Origin: Favolaschia claudopus
Taxonomy: Eukaryota > Basidiomycota > Agaricomycetes > Agaricales > Mycenaceae
Length of the DNA stretch: 64,000 bases
NCBI GenBank assembly: GCA_037176885.1
Contig: JAWWNJ010000135.1
Location: 580,064-644,063, forward strand
Reading direction: 5' to 3'
Below the pieces are notes generated by a model. The model searched no databases. It saw only the letters and a program-made list of their open reading frames with translations, and was not told the origin of the DNA. This document shows positions 9,244-20,978 of the stretch, one piece after another; the stretch's first letter is position 1; each line of letters begins with the position of its first letter. Both the position numbers and the translations under genes were made by a program.

Positions 9244-11892
9244 ATGGCAACCCCCTCGGCCCCTCAAGATCTCTATTCCTACTGCTCTCTCCTTCGAAGC
9301 GAACTGGAGCGCCTTCATGACCGCCTCGATCGCCTAGAGTTCGGAGACGCTGCAGCTTATACACCCCGGGGGCATGCCTGGCGCTCCCACTGGGATGGTG
9401 CTCGCTGGGGCTCTGCCCCTACAACCCCAGCCCCTACCCCTGCTATCATCGCTGTCGGCCACACCGCCATACCACTTGCCGAAACCCTCCCTACTGCTGA
9501 GGACTCACCGTCCCGCTACTCCTGCACCCTTGTGGTGCCTGACTCGGTTGTCGGGCATATCGTTGGCCGTGGTGGTAAAGGTCTCCATCAGTCGCACGAC
9601 GTCTCCGGCGCCCAGCTTCGAGCCTATACGGATAAGGCTTCCCCCCTGGAGCGCCGTGTCTCTATCCGTGGTACCGACCAGCAAATCGGTGAAGCGCTGA
9701 TTGCGCTTGGGAAGCGGTTCATGCGTAAGCGTATCCGCTCCAAGAAGAAAGGTCCGTCACGCCTTTCTGGGGACCTTGCCGCTCCCCCTCCTGGCCCGGC
9801 GCCGGTTTTGCTGGACGTTTCGAGTGAAGGTGCTCGCCCGCTGAAGAAGCGCGCACACCCTCCCTATTCGCCTCTGGCCTCTGCTCCGGTTCCACCCCCT
9901 CCAGCGGCCAGTGCTCAGCCGCGCCCAGTTGGCGCCACTACACGACCAAGGAAGCCTGGGGTGCGATTTGCACCACAGGAGTCTTCTTACCCCGCCTCTC
10001 ACTCCCTACCCCATAACCCTGCTACCACTTCTATTCCTACGCAGGTAATGGCATCCCCTATTCCTACCCCCCGCCCCAGCTCTACTCCTCATGTCCCCTC
10101 GGTGGCCATGCCCACTGCCGTCCCGTTCCCCGCTCCACGCTCATCAGCTCCTTGGAAGGCTGCCGTATTGTGGAGGCAGTCAACACTAGGGGAATCAACC
10201 AGACAGAGCTCAGAGAAGCCAAGAATGACAGAACAATAGTGTGGTCATTCAAGAGAGGCCACTAGAGAAAGAGTACATGGTGGTCAAGACCAAGAAGAGA
10301 AGATATGTAACTAATCTACAGTCACAATCAATATACGATCAAATATGTAACAGAACAGATCACAGTCTGATATAATGATAATGTAAGATAAGGAATCAAT
10401 CCCGCAACGACGATATAAGATAAGGAGTCAATCCTACAGTGATAAGAAAGCAAGGTGCATGAGATCGTCAATGAGGATAAGGGCGAGTTGACGATATAAG
10501 GAATCCAACAGTCAAGTGGGGATCAGCCAAAGGACAAAGGATGTGAGGACCAATGATGATCAGTCAGAGGTTGCGGATGAAGATACAATGCAGGATCGCA
10601 AGGAGCAATGAGGACTGAGGCAATGGTGTGCTAAACCAAGGCTGAGGAAGCAGTGGTATCAATACAATGTGAGCGGCAGGTGACAGTGCAGCGAACAAGG
10701 AATAGAGTCAATCCCGAAGGAGAGACTGGACGGTGATGCAGTGAAGGCAGCAATGGACAGTGATGGTTCAGACTGCAAAGGCGACAACATGAATGGGATG
10801 AAGTCGAGTGGCGGAAGTCATATTATGGGAGAATAGAGGACGACCAGAGGATGACGATACTGATGAGAGTATGGTCCGGTGGGATGACAGTACCACAATA
10901 AATGGATACAGTAGGGCGGGATGACAATACCTGGATGAGTAAAGTCCGGGGTGTGGTGCAGTATAAGGAAACATACACCCAGTGTAATACAGAGGTGATA
11001 TGAGGGACACATGTATGCAGAGGCGGAGAGGAAGGGAGGAATCAGACGACGTGTATCAAGGAGGATGATTCTGGAAGATCAATATAACTCCAAGAGGCCA
11101 AGCCTAGAACAACAGTGTGTCTGGAAACCACGGAGGTCGGTGAGGAAGATGGAGTACAGCAGTGATCTGCCTCCGAAAGGGACGGTGAGGAGAAGGGAAG
11201 AGCACAGCGGTGATCCGGCTCTGAGGAGGACAATAAAAGAGTGTCAATGGGATGCCAATCTAAAGACGGGGACAGAACCGATGTTGCCATCATCAGAACT
11301 GGGAGGCGGTAGAGGAGGAGGTCAATGGTTCGCTAGGCCAGAGACAGGGACTATGCTGATGTTGCCATCATCGTATAGAGATAAAGGTTTGATCATGCCG
11401 GTAATGCAGAGGATCGGAAGGGAGGAATGATCATGGCGGAATATCGGATAGAAAATGATCATAGGAAAGAGCGGTGACTGAGAAAAGGGTAATGGTTCAC
11501 ATCTGGAGCTTCGGTGATAAGCTGTACAAGCCAAAGTGCAACAGTGAGGGTTCCAGATGGGAATATCCTGGAAGGCATCCAGAAGTAGTTAAGCTCGGAG
11601 GCACAGAAAGAACAGCAGATCTCAGGTCCTGTGTGATGGAAGAACAGTAATGTAACGGAATCATAGATGTGCGGTATCGTAATAGTGATGTGTGGATTCG
11701 GTATGTGTGTGTCAGAATGTAGTAAGGTTGGGGCAGCATCCTTACACTCCTTCGCCCATGGCCATTGATGCTGTTCGACCTGAAAGGGGACGTCGACGAC
11801 AGACGGCACGGCGAGGCGGTGCAGTGTCTGCGTCTGATGCGCGGATTGACTCCCAGGGCAACCAACTCTTCCGTGGCGATCCAGGATTTTGA
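9244..11892 (+). pseudogene. KH-domain protein ORF, split by solo LTR
   Basis: The ATG at 9244 opens a frame that is intact to 10152. The frame resumes at 11752 and ends with GDPGF and a TGA at 11890-11892. The break is exactly the TSD of the 1.6-kb LTR insertion, and removing it restores the frame to about 349 residues, matching the 348-residue intact copy. Domains: N-terminal helix, possibly coiled coil (residues 9-33); KH domain at about 92-165 with GRGG as the GXXG loop; Arg/Lys-rich patch; long Pro/Ala-rich tail. As it stands the protein would run into LTR sequence and stop at 10237-10239. Confidence 0.8.
10153..11746 (+). mobile_element. Putative 1.6-kb solo LTR
   Basis: Starts TGGAAGGCTGCC, ends CATCCTTACA (TG...CA), flanked by the 5-bp TSD CTCCT (10148-10152 and 11747-11751). 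The uninterrupted target is visible in the intact KH element at about 48600-48620. No second LTR, ORF or primer site lies within; the interior is purine-rich with many short repeats (ATAAGGARTCAATCC). A solo LTR is the simplest reading. It ends CTTACA, like the other two TGTCAGGGGA LTR families in this window, so they may be related. A 216-bp truncated copy is at 59760-59975. Confidence 0.7.
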
Positions 11893-12145
11893 AGAATCGT
11901 TCATTCTACTTAATGTGAGAATGGGGGTGAAAGAGTGGATTCAAAGTACTAAAGTACAGGCTTGCTGTAGGTAGCTTAAATACTGTTCGGAATATGAAAT
12001 GTATCTAAGGGAGAATAACACATGAATGTGCAGAGCACATTGTATCTAGACAACGTGTACTCGTTGGATAGGCAATGAGTAAGATATGAAATATAACTGC
12101 GGATATTCAGGTGGATGCATAGCTAAGGAATTTCAACACTCCCCC

Positions 12146-15100
12146 TCAAGTACGAACCATACCGAGTTGAGAAACAAGGTATTCGTGCTTGCCTTTGTCG
12201 AGAGGTTTTGTGAACAAGTCGGCGACGTTTTCAGCAGTTGGGCAGTAGGAAACTGATACTTCGTTTGAAGTAATCTTCTCCCGGATGAAGTGGTGACGGA
12301 CGTCGATGTGTTTGGAACGAGCGTGAAATCCAGAGTTCTGAGCGAAGGAAATAGTTCCCTGATTATCGACGAAGATGCGAGTGGGATGAGTCGGGGTATA
12401 GTCGAGTTCTGTGAGGATAGAACGAAGCCAGGTGGCTTCTCGCGCTGTGGAACCTAAGGCCATATATTCAGCCTCCATGCTCGAGAGAGCAGTTGTGGGC
12501 TGTTTCTTGGAGTTCCAAGTAACGGCTCCCCCTGAAAGCGAGGAGAGGTAGCCAGTTACAGAGCGGCGGTCGTCTGGCGAGTTGGCCCAGTCGGCGTCGG
12601 AGAAGAGCTCGATGTTGACGGACATATTGGGCGAATATTTAATGCCGAGATCAATGGTTCCGCGTAGGTAGCGAAAGACGCGCTTCACAGCGGTAAGATG
12701 AACGGGTCCAGGGTTCAGGTTGAACTGGGAGAGGGTCTGGACGGCGTAGCTGATGTCGGGGCGAGTGGAAATAGCGGCATACATAAGTGAACCGACCATG
12801 TGTTGGTAAGGGATGATGTTCGCCGTCAGGAAGCTTAACAAGCTTGACGTGCGGATCCATTGGAGTAGCAACGGGATTTGCCTGATCCATCTGGAAGCGT
12901 TCGAGAATTTTTGTGATGTACTGCGTCTGGGTAAGAGAAATTGAACCGGACGCGTCGCGCGTAATTTCCATGCCGAGAAGTTGGCGGATCTGAACGAGTT
13001 TCTTGACGGAAAACATGGATGCAATCTCGTTTTCAGCGGATTCCATGAGCGCGGGGGTGGATGCGAGTACAGTCATGTCATCAACATGTACAGCAACAAT
13101 GGTAATATTATTGCCGTCGCGTTTGATGTAGATGCATTGGTCCGAAAGAAGTCGAACATAGCCTTTGAGGATGAAGGCTTTGTTGAGCTCAAGATTCCAG
13201 ACGCGGCCGGACTGTTTGAGTCCGTAGAGAGCCTTGAGTAGGCGGAAGACGTGTGTGGTGCCGTCGTGAAAACCTTCAGGTTGTTGCATATAAATTTCTT
13301 CTTCTAGTTTCCCGTTGAGGTAAGCGCCTATAACGTCAACGACGTGAATGTCGAGGTTGTAGCGAGCGGCAAGAGCGAGGAGAAGGCGGATAGTCTCCAT
13401 GCGTACAACGGGTGCGAAAGTTTCGTCAAAATCAATGCCGGGGACTTGAGAAAATCCCTTTGCAACAAGGCGGGCTTTGTACCGAACGATGGTGCCGTGT
13501 TCATCGCGTTTGGTGCGGAAAACCCATTTGCAGGCGACAGCGGTGCGATCCTTGGGAAGAGGAGCAAGAATATAGGTGCCGAGGGCTCGGAGTTGGTCCA
13601 TTTCTTCGTTCATGGCTTTCTTCCATTCAAGCCAGTTCGAACGGGATTCGGCTTCCGCAACGGTGAGCGGATCACTCGCGATGGGATCAGTAGCAAGTAG
13701 AACTGTGTCTGGTTTGGCGTATTTGCGGGTACGAGGGCCAAGAATGATATTGTCCTCGGAGATCTTGCTAGTGATGTCGCGCGGAGCTTTGGGAGGTGGT
13801 GTAGGCGAGTTGTATTCGCTCGGAAGAGGCGTGAGAGTGCTCTGTGGAGAGAGAGGTTGTACCGGCGTCGATGCCGGTTGAGGTTGGATTTCCGGAACCT
13901 CTGGCTCAGTTGTATCAAAACTGGATGTCTCCCCCTTGAGCTGAGGTGCAGGAATATCGGAAGAATTGAATTCGTCATCAATAAAGGTGATATTCCGAGA
14001 GGTTGCAATTTTTCTCGTCTTGGGGTTGTAATAGCGCCACGCGAGAGAGTCGTCAGTTAGTCCAGTGAAGATGCAAGATTTCGTTTTCACGGCAATCTTT
14101 CTGAATGAGGACTTCGCAGGGCTGTCCAAATTCCTGAAGCGCAGAAACGTCGGGTTTCTTGCCCCAAAAAGCCTCGTCGGGAGTTGCCGATGTGCCGAGG
14201 GCACGGCTAGGCGACCGGTTTTTAAGGTAGACAGCGTAAGCGATGGCTTCAGGCCAGAGAAAAAGCGGGAGACCACGCGCAGCTATCATGGCGCGTGCAT
14301 GTTCAACAAGTGTGCGGTTGAGTCGTTCAGCAACACCGTTGGATTGAGGAGAATATGGAGCGGTGAGCTCCAGTTTGATTCCCTTGCAGTTAAGGAAACG
14401 GCGTGAATCCCCAGCAAAGTACTCGGGCGCGTTGTCAGAGTGAATGGTTTTCAAGAGTTTGCCGGTTTGAGTGAGAATAAAAGCTTCGTAATTCTGAATC
14501 TTTTCGAAAACTTGTGTCCGGGCTTTCATGAAGTTCACATGAGTTCGACGTTTGGCGCCGTCGGTAAAGTAGATGTAATAGCGTTCGCCGTTGATGCCGG
14601 TGATGCGGCTAGGTCCCCAGACGTCGGTAAAAGTCATTTGGCCGATTTCCGTGTAATCACGCTCAGAGGCGGAAGGGAAAGGCTGTACATGAGACTTGGA
14701 TTGGACGCAAGCGAGACATTGTGTCGAGGTTTTACTGGAAGGGTCGACATTCATCCCTTCAACCATGTTGTGGTTCTTCAAGAGTTTGACTGAATTCGGC
14801 GAGATGTGGCCAAAAATTCGATGCCATTTGTCCCAGGAGTGCGCGGATGTGGCGGGAAGAGCTACCGGCGGGGTTTGGGATTCTAATTCAGACTGTGTAG
14901 GAACAGTAGGAGGCGCGGCAGGTGGCGCGGGCGGCGGTGTAGCCGGAAGAGCAATGTTAGCGGGTTTGACAGCAGGCTGGTGACGGCCGCGGGTAATTTT
15001 GACAACGTAGAGATTGCCGGATTTTGTTCCGCGCATGATCTCATGGCCGTTCGGATCAAGGACCTGCATGATACCTTGCTTAAAGTTGACGGTAAAGCCA

Positions 15101-15336
15101 GCCTCGGTCATACGACCGATGGAAATGAGGTTGTAGGGCGAATCAGGGACATGGAGAGAATCCCGAAGGGTGATCTGGTAAGCAGAATTCTTCACATGAG
15201 AGGCAATAACAGCGGAACCAGTTCCGGAGCAAGACGCGCTGCCGAAACCAACAACAGATTTGTTTTCGGTAGTTGTGTAGGTGCTGAAAAAGTCCTGTGA
15301 TTTTATGATGTGCTTACTGCAGCCAGAATCTGCAAG
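12146..15336 (-). pseudogene. Copia pol: protease-integrase-RT-RNase H, frameshifted
   Basis: Read on the minus strand, the order is copia-type. A protease active site CWLADSGCSKH lies just inside 15336. Next are a GAG-pre-integrase/HHCC region and the integrase core (FTDVWGP, HSDNAPEYF at about 14420, PQSNGVAERLN at about 14330). Reverse transcriptase follows, with HVDD at about 13075 in place of YVDD and DVIGAYLNGKLEEEIYM. RNase H ends the gene (SDADWANSPDDR, SSMEAEYMAL, VADLFTKPL). Two breaks disable it. One is near 14095, in an A-rich stretch where integrase stops and RT continues in another frame. The other is near 12820, just before the HMVGSLMYA motif. The protein is also cut from its gag by the 15345-16733 insertion. 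Confidence 0.85.
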
Positions 15337-15344
15337 CCAACAAC

Positions 15345-16733
15345 GGCTTATGTACTATGTCTGTGGTTACGGAGAATTAATCAAGTTTTCAAGTTGCAGA
15401 AAAAGAGAAAAAAAGAGGGGAAAAGAGGAGAGATTGTTGAATACCTCAGCATGAATGTCCTCAAATTTCAGAGCTCGAACTTTGGTGCAGTGAGCGCAGT
15501 CTACAATTCGGCATCTTGATTTCATCTTGATTCTTTTGCCATATCGAGTAAACATCAGGGAATTCAAGACTATGTCTATTCGGGTTTGCGTCCCAAAACG
15601 ACATAGGACGCAGCGAATGGAATTCAAGATTCGTAAGCTTTCGTAACACGGCAACTCGGCCTCTGGCGCTAAACGGGCGCTTGTTTCGCAAAGCCTTTGC
15701 CCTCCGCCCAACCTCCGCCTGTTTTTACCTTTCGTCACTACGACTTTCAGCCCATAAGATCCCTTACAGATATTTCAGTCCTCCAGCTCTCCACCGGACT
15801 CTTTAGCGACCCCCGGGCTTCAAATGATGCTTGCAACACTCACAGTTACTTCTTCGTGAATCTGCGTGTTTCTTTGACTGTCCGCGTCCTCAACGACTTC
15901 TAACTGTGCCGGAAATCTGTATTGTAAAAGAAGGAACACATCTGCAGCTCTCTGAGCTTGATATCCACCGCGGCTTTTTCATTTGACTCTGCCAACAAAC
16001 ACCTCGAGGAAAGTGTCTACTCATGTCAAGTCGAGTCTCAACTCCTTCTTTGAGTCCCGGGACACGGATTATGATCTGAAACAGTGCTTTTGGCTGCTGT
16101 GTCACTCCTTGCATATTTCCTCTCCCGCTGAAGTCCCGATGATTCAAATTTGTCAATATCCCACCCAAACACTAGTACTGTACGAGACCACATTGTAGTT
16201 GGACTGCCAATATTCATCTGGAACTTCGTCATATGCTAGTTATATCCCCAATACTCAATATCAATATGTCTGGGACTAGTAAAACATCTCAAACAATTTA
16301 ACAGTCGCACTCTTTCCGTTGAACAAAATCTATATATTGAGAGACGGTCACAGAACAAAGATAACATGTTTCTCCGGCTCAATTGAGGCTTTCCCAGCTG
16401 GAACTCTGCGCATGAGATTAACACACCGGCAAGTCCGAGTTGAACCAAGGTTAAACATTCAAACTGCTATGTAAATCTCAAGCTCCATTTTCTCGGGCAA
16501 TACTAATGGTAAGAGATTTGTGGGGCTCAATTATGTGTAGTGGATACTTCTAGAGGAATAGTCAATCATACTCCGTGGACAGGCCCGACAGGGAATTGGC
16601 GTTCCAGCGCACTGTGTTGAACGGCAAATGCCGGAATTGACAGCAGGGATCAACCGGAAGAAGCGGGATCAACCAGGATTAATTGGCTATGTCTAGCCGA
16701 GACATAGCCAACCACAGGCACCGTTAATGAGCC
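15345..16733. mobile_element. hAT-like non-autonomous element, 1389 bp
   Basis: Inserted in the copia ORF between the gag zinc knuckle and the protease. The 8-bp TSD is CCAACAAC (15337-15344, 16734-16741), and removing insert plus one TSD rejoins ...PGCW to LADSGC in frame. Imperfect TIRs start GGCTTATGTAC...CTGTGGTT and GGCTCATTAAC...CTGTGGTT. A related element with the same ends lies at 18620-19908. No transposase ORF is visible in the interior. Confidence 0.75.
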
Positions 16734-16741
16734 CCAACAAC

Positions 16742-17212
16742 CGGGGGTGAGCGCGGGCTCGGAAGATGAGCGCGCCATGAACGCGTAATCCGAATTAGGC
16801 TGTTCCTCGGCAACGTTTGCCGAGTGATGATTCTTCTCGTAACGCTCGGCTGATTTGCGAGCATTCTTCTCTTTCTCAGCTTTCGTGAATGTTTTGCCGG
16901 CCTTCGTGTCACGACAGTCGCCAACAACATGCCCAACACGTCCACACCCATAGCAATTAACTTTGGAATTGAATTTGGTGCGGTGGTTATGATTATGGGA
17001 ATGTGCTGCTAAGGCAACTTCGTCGGAAAGGGGCTTCGCCTTGCGACGGCGGTCCTGCTCAAGAATACGAGCAACAAGCTTCGAAGATTCGTCAAGGGAG
17101 TTGGTATCGACGCCCGAAATGAACGTGTCCCAAGAGTCGGGTAAGGAAGTGAGAAGAGTGATGGAGAATTCGGGTTCGGAGAGAATTGATTGCTGAGAAG
17201 CAAGTTGGGTGC
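16742..17212 (-). pseudogene. Copia gag, C-terminal part with zinc knuckle
   Basis: Minus-strand frame continues gag from the 17213 insertion point: EPEFSITLLTSLPDSWDTF, then a Lys/Arg patch, then a CCHC zinc knuckle CYGCGRVGHVVGDC at about 16900-16945, then a charged tail up to the insertion at 16741. It is the same gag as at 20528-20978 once the insertion with its 9-bp TSD is removed. Confidence 0.8.
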
Positions 17213-17500
17213 CGGTATGAACGAAAATCGAAAACGAAAACGCGGCTAGCTGATAATGATCAGGCGGCCTTCCAGGCCATCAAGTCCATCAATTGCCAGC
17301 ATTCAGAAACGAAAATGACCGGGCAAAGAAGCCGAGAGGATTGACAGTCACAGTATATCAATGTACGTGGTGTATTGTGTCATCGGCCGCTTGCCGAACG
17401 CGTCCGAGTGGCTGTACCAGGTCACGCACGCGGCGTGTCTTAGCACTTAATTGGGGGAGCTTGCTCCCCCTTTTATCAGAGCCGTCACCGAAAAGCAATA

Positions 17501-17912
17501 CTATCCTAACCCGTGATGTGTCCTTGACCCGTGAAGTGAACCTTTTGCTGATCCTCACCCCGTTTTCCCTCTCCGGTACTCAGAAAAAAACAATGACAAT
17601 TCCTCTTATATCTTGAGCCCATATATCGATTTTTGGAGCCATCCGTTGCCTGTAGCGGTCTGAACAAATGAAAAGGATGTTTTTGTGACATTTTGTGACC
17701 CTGCCAAACGTCTGCCAAAAACGAGTTCACTTCCTGTCCCCACCTCGGAAGGTTCCTCCTCCCCGCCACACTCACTCATAAATCCCCTAAATATTCAAGA
17801 GTATGTATCACATGTGACTATACATACCCTTCAATGCCGAGCAAAAAAATTGAAGAATTCGGAACAATATGGGCCTGCATCAATTTAGAGGACACATCAC
17901 GGGTTAGGATAG
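17501..17912. mobile_element. Mariner-type MITE, 412 bp
   Basis: Perfect TIRs of about 24 bp beginning CTATCCTAACCCGTGATGTG, flanked by TA (17499-17500, 17913-17914). No ORF. Nested within the 3.3-kb insertion. Confidence 0.8.
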
Positions 17913-18159
17913 TAAGCTGTGCCAGAGAGCGTTTTGATGGCGTCACTGCCCTTGACGTGCGCACGTCAAGATTGGCATGCTCCGAGTGATACGATGTTCT
18001 TCCGAGTGATCCAGCCTGATCCCTACTGATCCAGATTAATTGCAACCGATGACGCACGATGGCCCGGGTGCACGGGTGATTGATCCTGCCAAAAGCTGCT
18101 TAACGGAAGTGAAAAATACAGTTCTCCTTTTCATACACGATACAGAGGGCAGGTTCTCG

Positions 18160-18530
18160 ACGACTCCTTATCCATGGTAGGGAGTCTCTGAGACAGGGAT
18201 GAATGACTGTCACAGACAGGCCAGAGTTCCCAGGGTAACAATGTCTTAGTCAGTCAAGACGAAATAAAAACACTAAGGTACATGGGTAGAGCCAGAGCCC
18301 TAAGTGAAAATAGACAATAACAATTGAGAATGGAGCACAGCCCCATAGATGGAATGGAGCACAGCAATGGAATTCAGAGAGGAATGGTGCCTGAATTGAG
18401 AATGAAGCAGACAATCAGTCTACAGAGTCAGGCACAGGGTGGGCGTCCTGATGCCGTAATTGATCAAGGATCAACAGGATCAGAGAAAATAAATGATATC
18501 AATGTTAGTGTCTGTATAGAGAGACTATGG
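18160..18530. repeat. LTR fragment related to 47363-47612
   Basis: The part from about 18325 to 18482 (GAGAATGGAGCACAGCCCC onward) matches 47452-47612 with only a few differences. The composition resembles the purine-rich 1.6-kb solo LTR. No ends or TSD were resolved. Confidence 0.5.
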
Positions 18531-18619
18531 TTCTGACTTCTGAATCACGATGATAAGCTAGTCAAAAACTTGATTGGTGGTTCATCCTTCAGAACGTCAT
18601 TGCCCGGCATAAGTAAAGT

Positions 18620-19908
18620 GGCTCATTAATCAAGTCTGTGGAGGATTATGTCCGAATAAGGCATACCTCAGTGATCCGACTTGATCCCGCACGTTCCGGT
18701 CAATTATTGACATGGTATCGATCAACATCAGCCATTTCTCGGCCTTTTCCGTCGAACCAAGTCGTCCTCGACTCCTCGCCCAATCCATAGAAGAAATGGC
18801 AGAAGAAAAATTAAAGATGTCACTACACTTAGGCTTGTCAATGATGAGCACCAATACTGCCAGCTCATTTGCTGCATAATCTTATATGGAAGAATCCTTA
18901 GCAAAGTTGAACTTCAATTTCTGTTAGAACACTGAGGCTCCATTCGGTTGCGTCACTTCGGAGCACTTGACGTCACTTAAGAGTATTTCTCACCAAAAGT
19001 TTGGCGTGGAATTTTTCCCAAGTGCTCCAAAGTGACGCTAAGTGACGCTAAGACACGACAGCCGAATGGAGCCTGATACTTATGAAGTTCCCTAGCCATT
19101 AGTTGACTCCATTGATTTGTTTTGTACATATATGCTGGGAGATTTTTTGAATTCAACGTACGGTTGAGCGCAAAAGTGAGCCGATAACGGCGCAAACCCT
19201 GTACGTCTTATGCACGTTTTTCACTTACCTAGATCTTGGCGCATATTCAATAGATGGGCCGCACTTGAGCAATGTCTAGCCCGAGGAGGCCAGTCGTTGC
19301 CCCTTGTGCAACCTATACAGAAAATGGATCTTTAGTACCATGCATGAGCTGTAGATCCTGTGTAAGTAGTATCAGCGGCTGAGACATATTCAATTTGATT
19401 TGAACGGCCATTCTCAGTAAATTTGAAGCCCATGATTCTATTCGGCGCATTCAAAAGTTCTTGAAGCGGATTTACCTTGCTGAACATGCTCTGAAGCATG
19501 CATCTTTGATTTCAGTCTTACCATAGTGTGAGTTTGTTGCTTGGAACCCTCAGTGCAAGTCGAAATTTGGTTAATCGGCTTTTTCGGACGTGCTGTGGGA
19601 ACGGCCGAGGGATCTTCCGAGGACATCTTGAATTTGATTGGCTGGATTATGTCCCGGGGAGGCAATTGCTCCGGAAGGACGTACCTCTTACCATATCTTG
19701 AAAACCTCTGATGTGCCTAATCAAGACATAGAAATCAAGATTTTCTGACGTCTTTTTGGGAGCTACAGCAGCCTGAGAAAGCTGATTTTTGGGGAACAGG
19801 GTCTCAGATACATAGTGAGTCTCTCTCTTTTCTTTCCTTTTCTCTCTCTCTTTTTGCAACGTGAAAACTTGAATTCTCCGGGCTCTCCACAGACATAATT
19901 CATAAGCC
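18620..19908. mobile_element. hAT-like non-autonomous element, second copy
   Basis: 8-bp TSD AGTAAAGT (18612-18619, 19909-19916). Ends GGCTCATTAATC...CTGTGG and GGCTTATGAATT...CTGTGG match the two ends of the element at 15345-16733 in the opposite orientation. A pyrimidine-rich block followed by TGCAAC.TGAAAACTTG is shared near one end. It contains a 138-bp Harbinger-like MITE. Confidence 0.75.
18936..19073. mobile_element. PIF/Harbinger-like MITE, 138 bp
   Basis: Ends GGCTCCATTCGG and CCGAATGGAGCC with long imperfect TIRs, flanked by TGA (18933-18935, 19074-19076). The 3-bp TSD and GG.C-start TIR fit PIF/Harbinger. Another copy, inverted and missing its end, is at 39041-39164. Confidence 0.7.
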
Positions 19909-20527
19909 AGTAAAGTTTTGTTCACAACAGTAGATTATGTGCGTGAAAAGAATCCGGCCGAATTATGCCCCCAAACAACAGCGCAACATTGTTAATTTAG
20001 GTGCCATTCCAGTAACAATTTACACAAGCTCCCCCTGCTGTAGGCCGGTACTCCGGCATACAAATCATATTTGAAGAGTGAAGATCACTTCACTTCAAAA
20101 TCATAAAATAGAAATTTTTACGATACCCAAGTATGAGATTCGTGGCAAACATGATACTTATAGACAAACACTAAAGGTATGTAAATACGAAACAAGAATG
20201 GACTACATAAAGTAAACAAATATTATTATTTTATATTTATCTGTTGATTTGTGTTGGCTGCCGGCAGTAGCTAAGTTGCACGAGCGTCTCAATTTGCGGA
20301 GGGAAAAAACGGCAATTTCGGTTATTTTTAAGTAGTAGCCGAGCATCGGAACGGGACCAACATGAGCATGTACGTGACCGTTTGGCGTCATAGAGCCGAC
20401 CTTGACTTGTTCCGTGCCGACTGCTTCATTTTCGTTTCTGAACCTGCTGCCGACGGGCACCACCGGCCATCTATCGGCTATTCTATATATAGTCGTTTTC
20501 GTTTTCGTTTCTAGTACATATATACTC

Positions 20528-20978
20528 GTTGGGTGCGCAAATTGGTGAGTTTGCGGATGTGTTCCTCGATGCTGGTGCCTTCTTCGCACTGGATACGGAA
20601 GAGTTGGCGGCGGAGGGAAACAACGGAAATTACGCCTTTCGGCTGGTAAGTGTCGGCAAGGGTCTTCCATGCTGCCGCAGAGGATTCCGCGTTGGTGATG
20701 TATATCAGCGGATCATCCGACACGCGTAGTCGGATCTGGGATAGGGCCTGGCGGTCTTTCTTGACCCAGGCAGTGATACTCGCGGCGACGAGGCCGCGGG
20801 GGTCAACAATAACACCGTCATCGTTGTATGCATGAACGGGTTTGGGAGTCGTGCCATCGACGTACTCGATGAGACTCTGGTCAGTCAAAATGTCGACGAT
20901 CTTGACGGCCCAAGTAGGGTAGTTCTCCTCCCCGAGGAGATGTTGGATGCGGTACGCAGAGGACGTGGAGTCAGACAT
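20528..20978 (-). pseudogene. Copia gag, N-terminal part
   Basis: Starts at the ATG at 20978. It shows the copia gag pattern: LLGEENYPTWAVKIVDIL, then DRQALSQIRLRVSDD, then AWKTLADTYQPKG and RRQLFRIQCEEG.SIEEHI (UBN2/retrotran_gag-like helices). The frame enters the 3.3-kb insertion at 20527. The LTR ends 124 bp upstream of the ATG, leaving a short leader with the copia primer site. Confidence 0.8.

Larger units (their letters stand above)
6148..10378. repeat. Segmental duplication, copy 1
   Basis: From AGCAGAGTTGTCATTACATA (6148) onward this block is nearly identical to 56857-59975. Copy 1 has an extra ~1.07 kb (about 6718-7788) that is missing from copy 2. The breakpoint of that difference has only 'AAG' microhomology, so a deletion in copy 2 is most likely. 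The block includes the tRNA-cored foldback, the KH-element 5' LTR and ORF, and the start of the 1.6-kb solo LTR. Duplication therefore happened after that LTR inserted. Confidence 0.85.
17213..20527. mobile_element. 3.3-kb DNA-transposon insertion in copia gag
   Basis: Flanked by GTTGGGTGC (17204-17212, 20528-20536), an 8- or 9-bp TSD. Removing it restores the gag frame (...LRTQ joined to LASQQS). Both ends have inverted GAAAACGAAAACG stretches and a second inverted GAAACGAAAATGA, which suggests a hAT- or MULE-type element. It contains a mariner MITE, an LTR fragment and another hAT-like element; the remaining ~1.6 kb has no recognisable gene. Confidence 0.65.

Noticed and set aside
9374..9700. 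Alternative-frame ORF overlapping the KH protein (also at 58979 and on the minus strand near 49054)
   Set aside because: Present in all copies but explained by high GC and by near-identity of the copies. No independent motif or start context.
10768..11534. Minus-strand Cys/Tyr/Ser-rich ORFs that look like small secreted proteins
   Set aside because: They lie entirely within the 1.6-kb putative solo LTR, opposite purine-rich repeats, and have no domain, intron or start context. Composition alone explains them.
11911..12138. A non-standard TA...CA LTR start
   Set aside because: The element is on the minus strand. Read that way the LTR starts with the canonical TGTTGAAATTCC and only its 3' terminus (ATTA) departs from CA, as also seen in the plus-strand copia (GTTA).
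15338..19917. A single 4.6-kb transposon with TIRs at 15345 and 19908
   Set aside because: Copia gag sequence lies between these ends, and two separate TSD pairs show they are outer ends of two independent insertions of one family.
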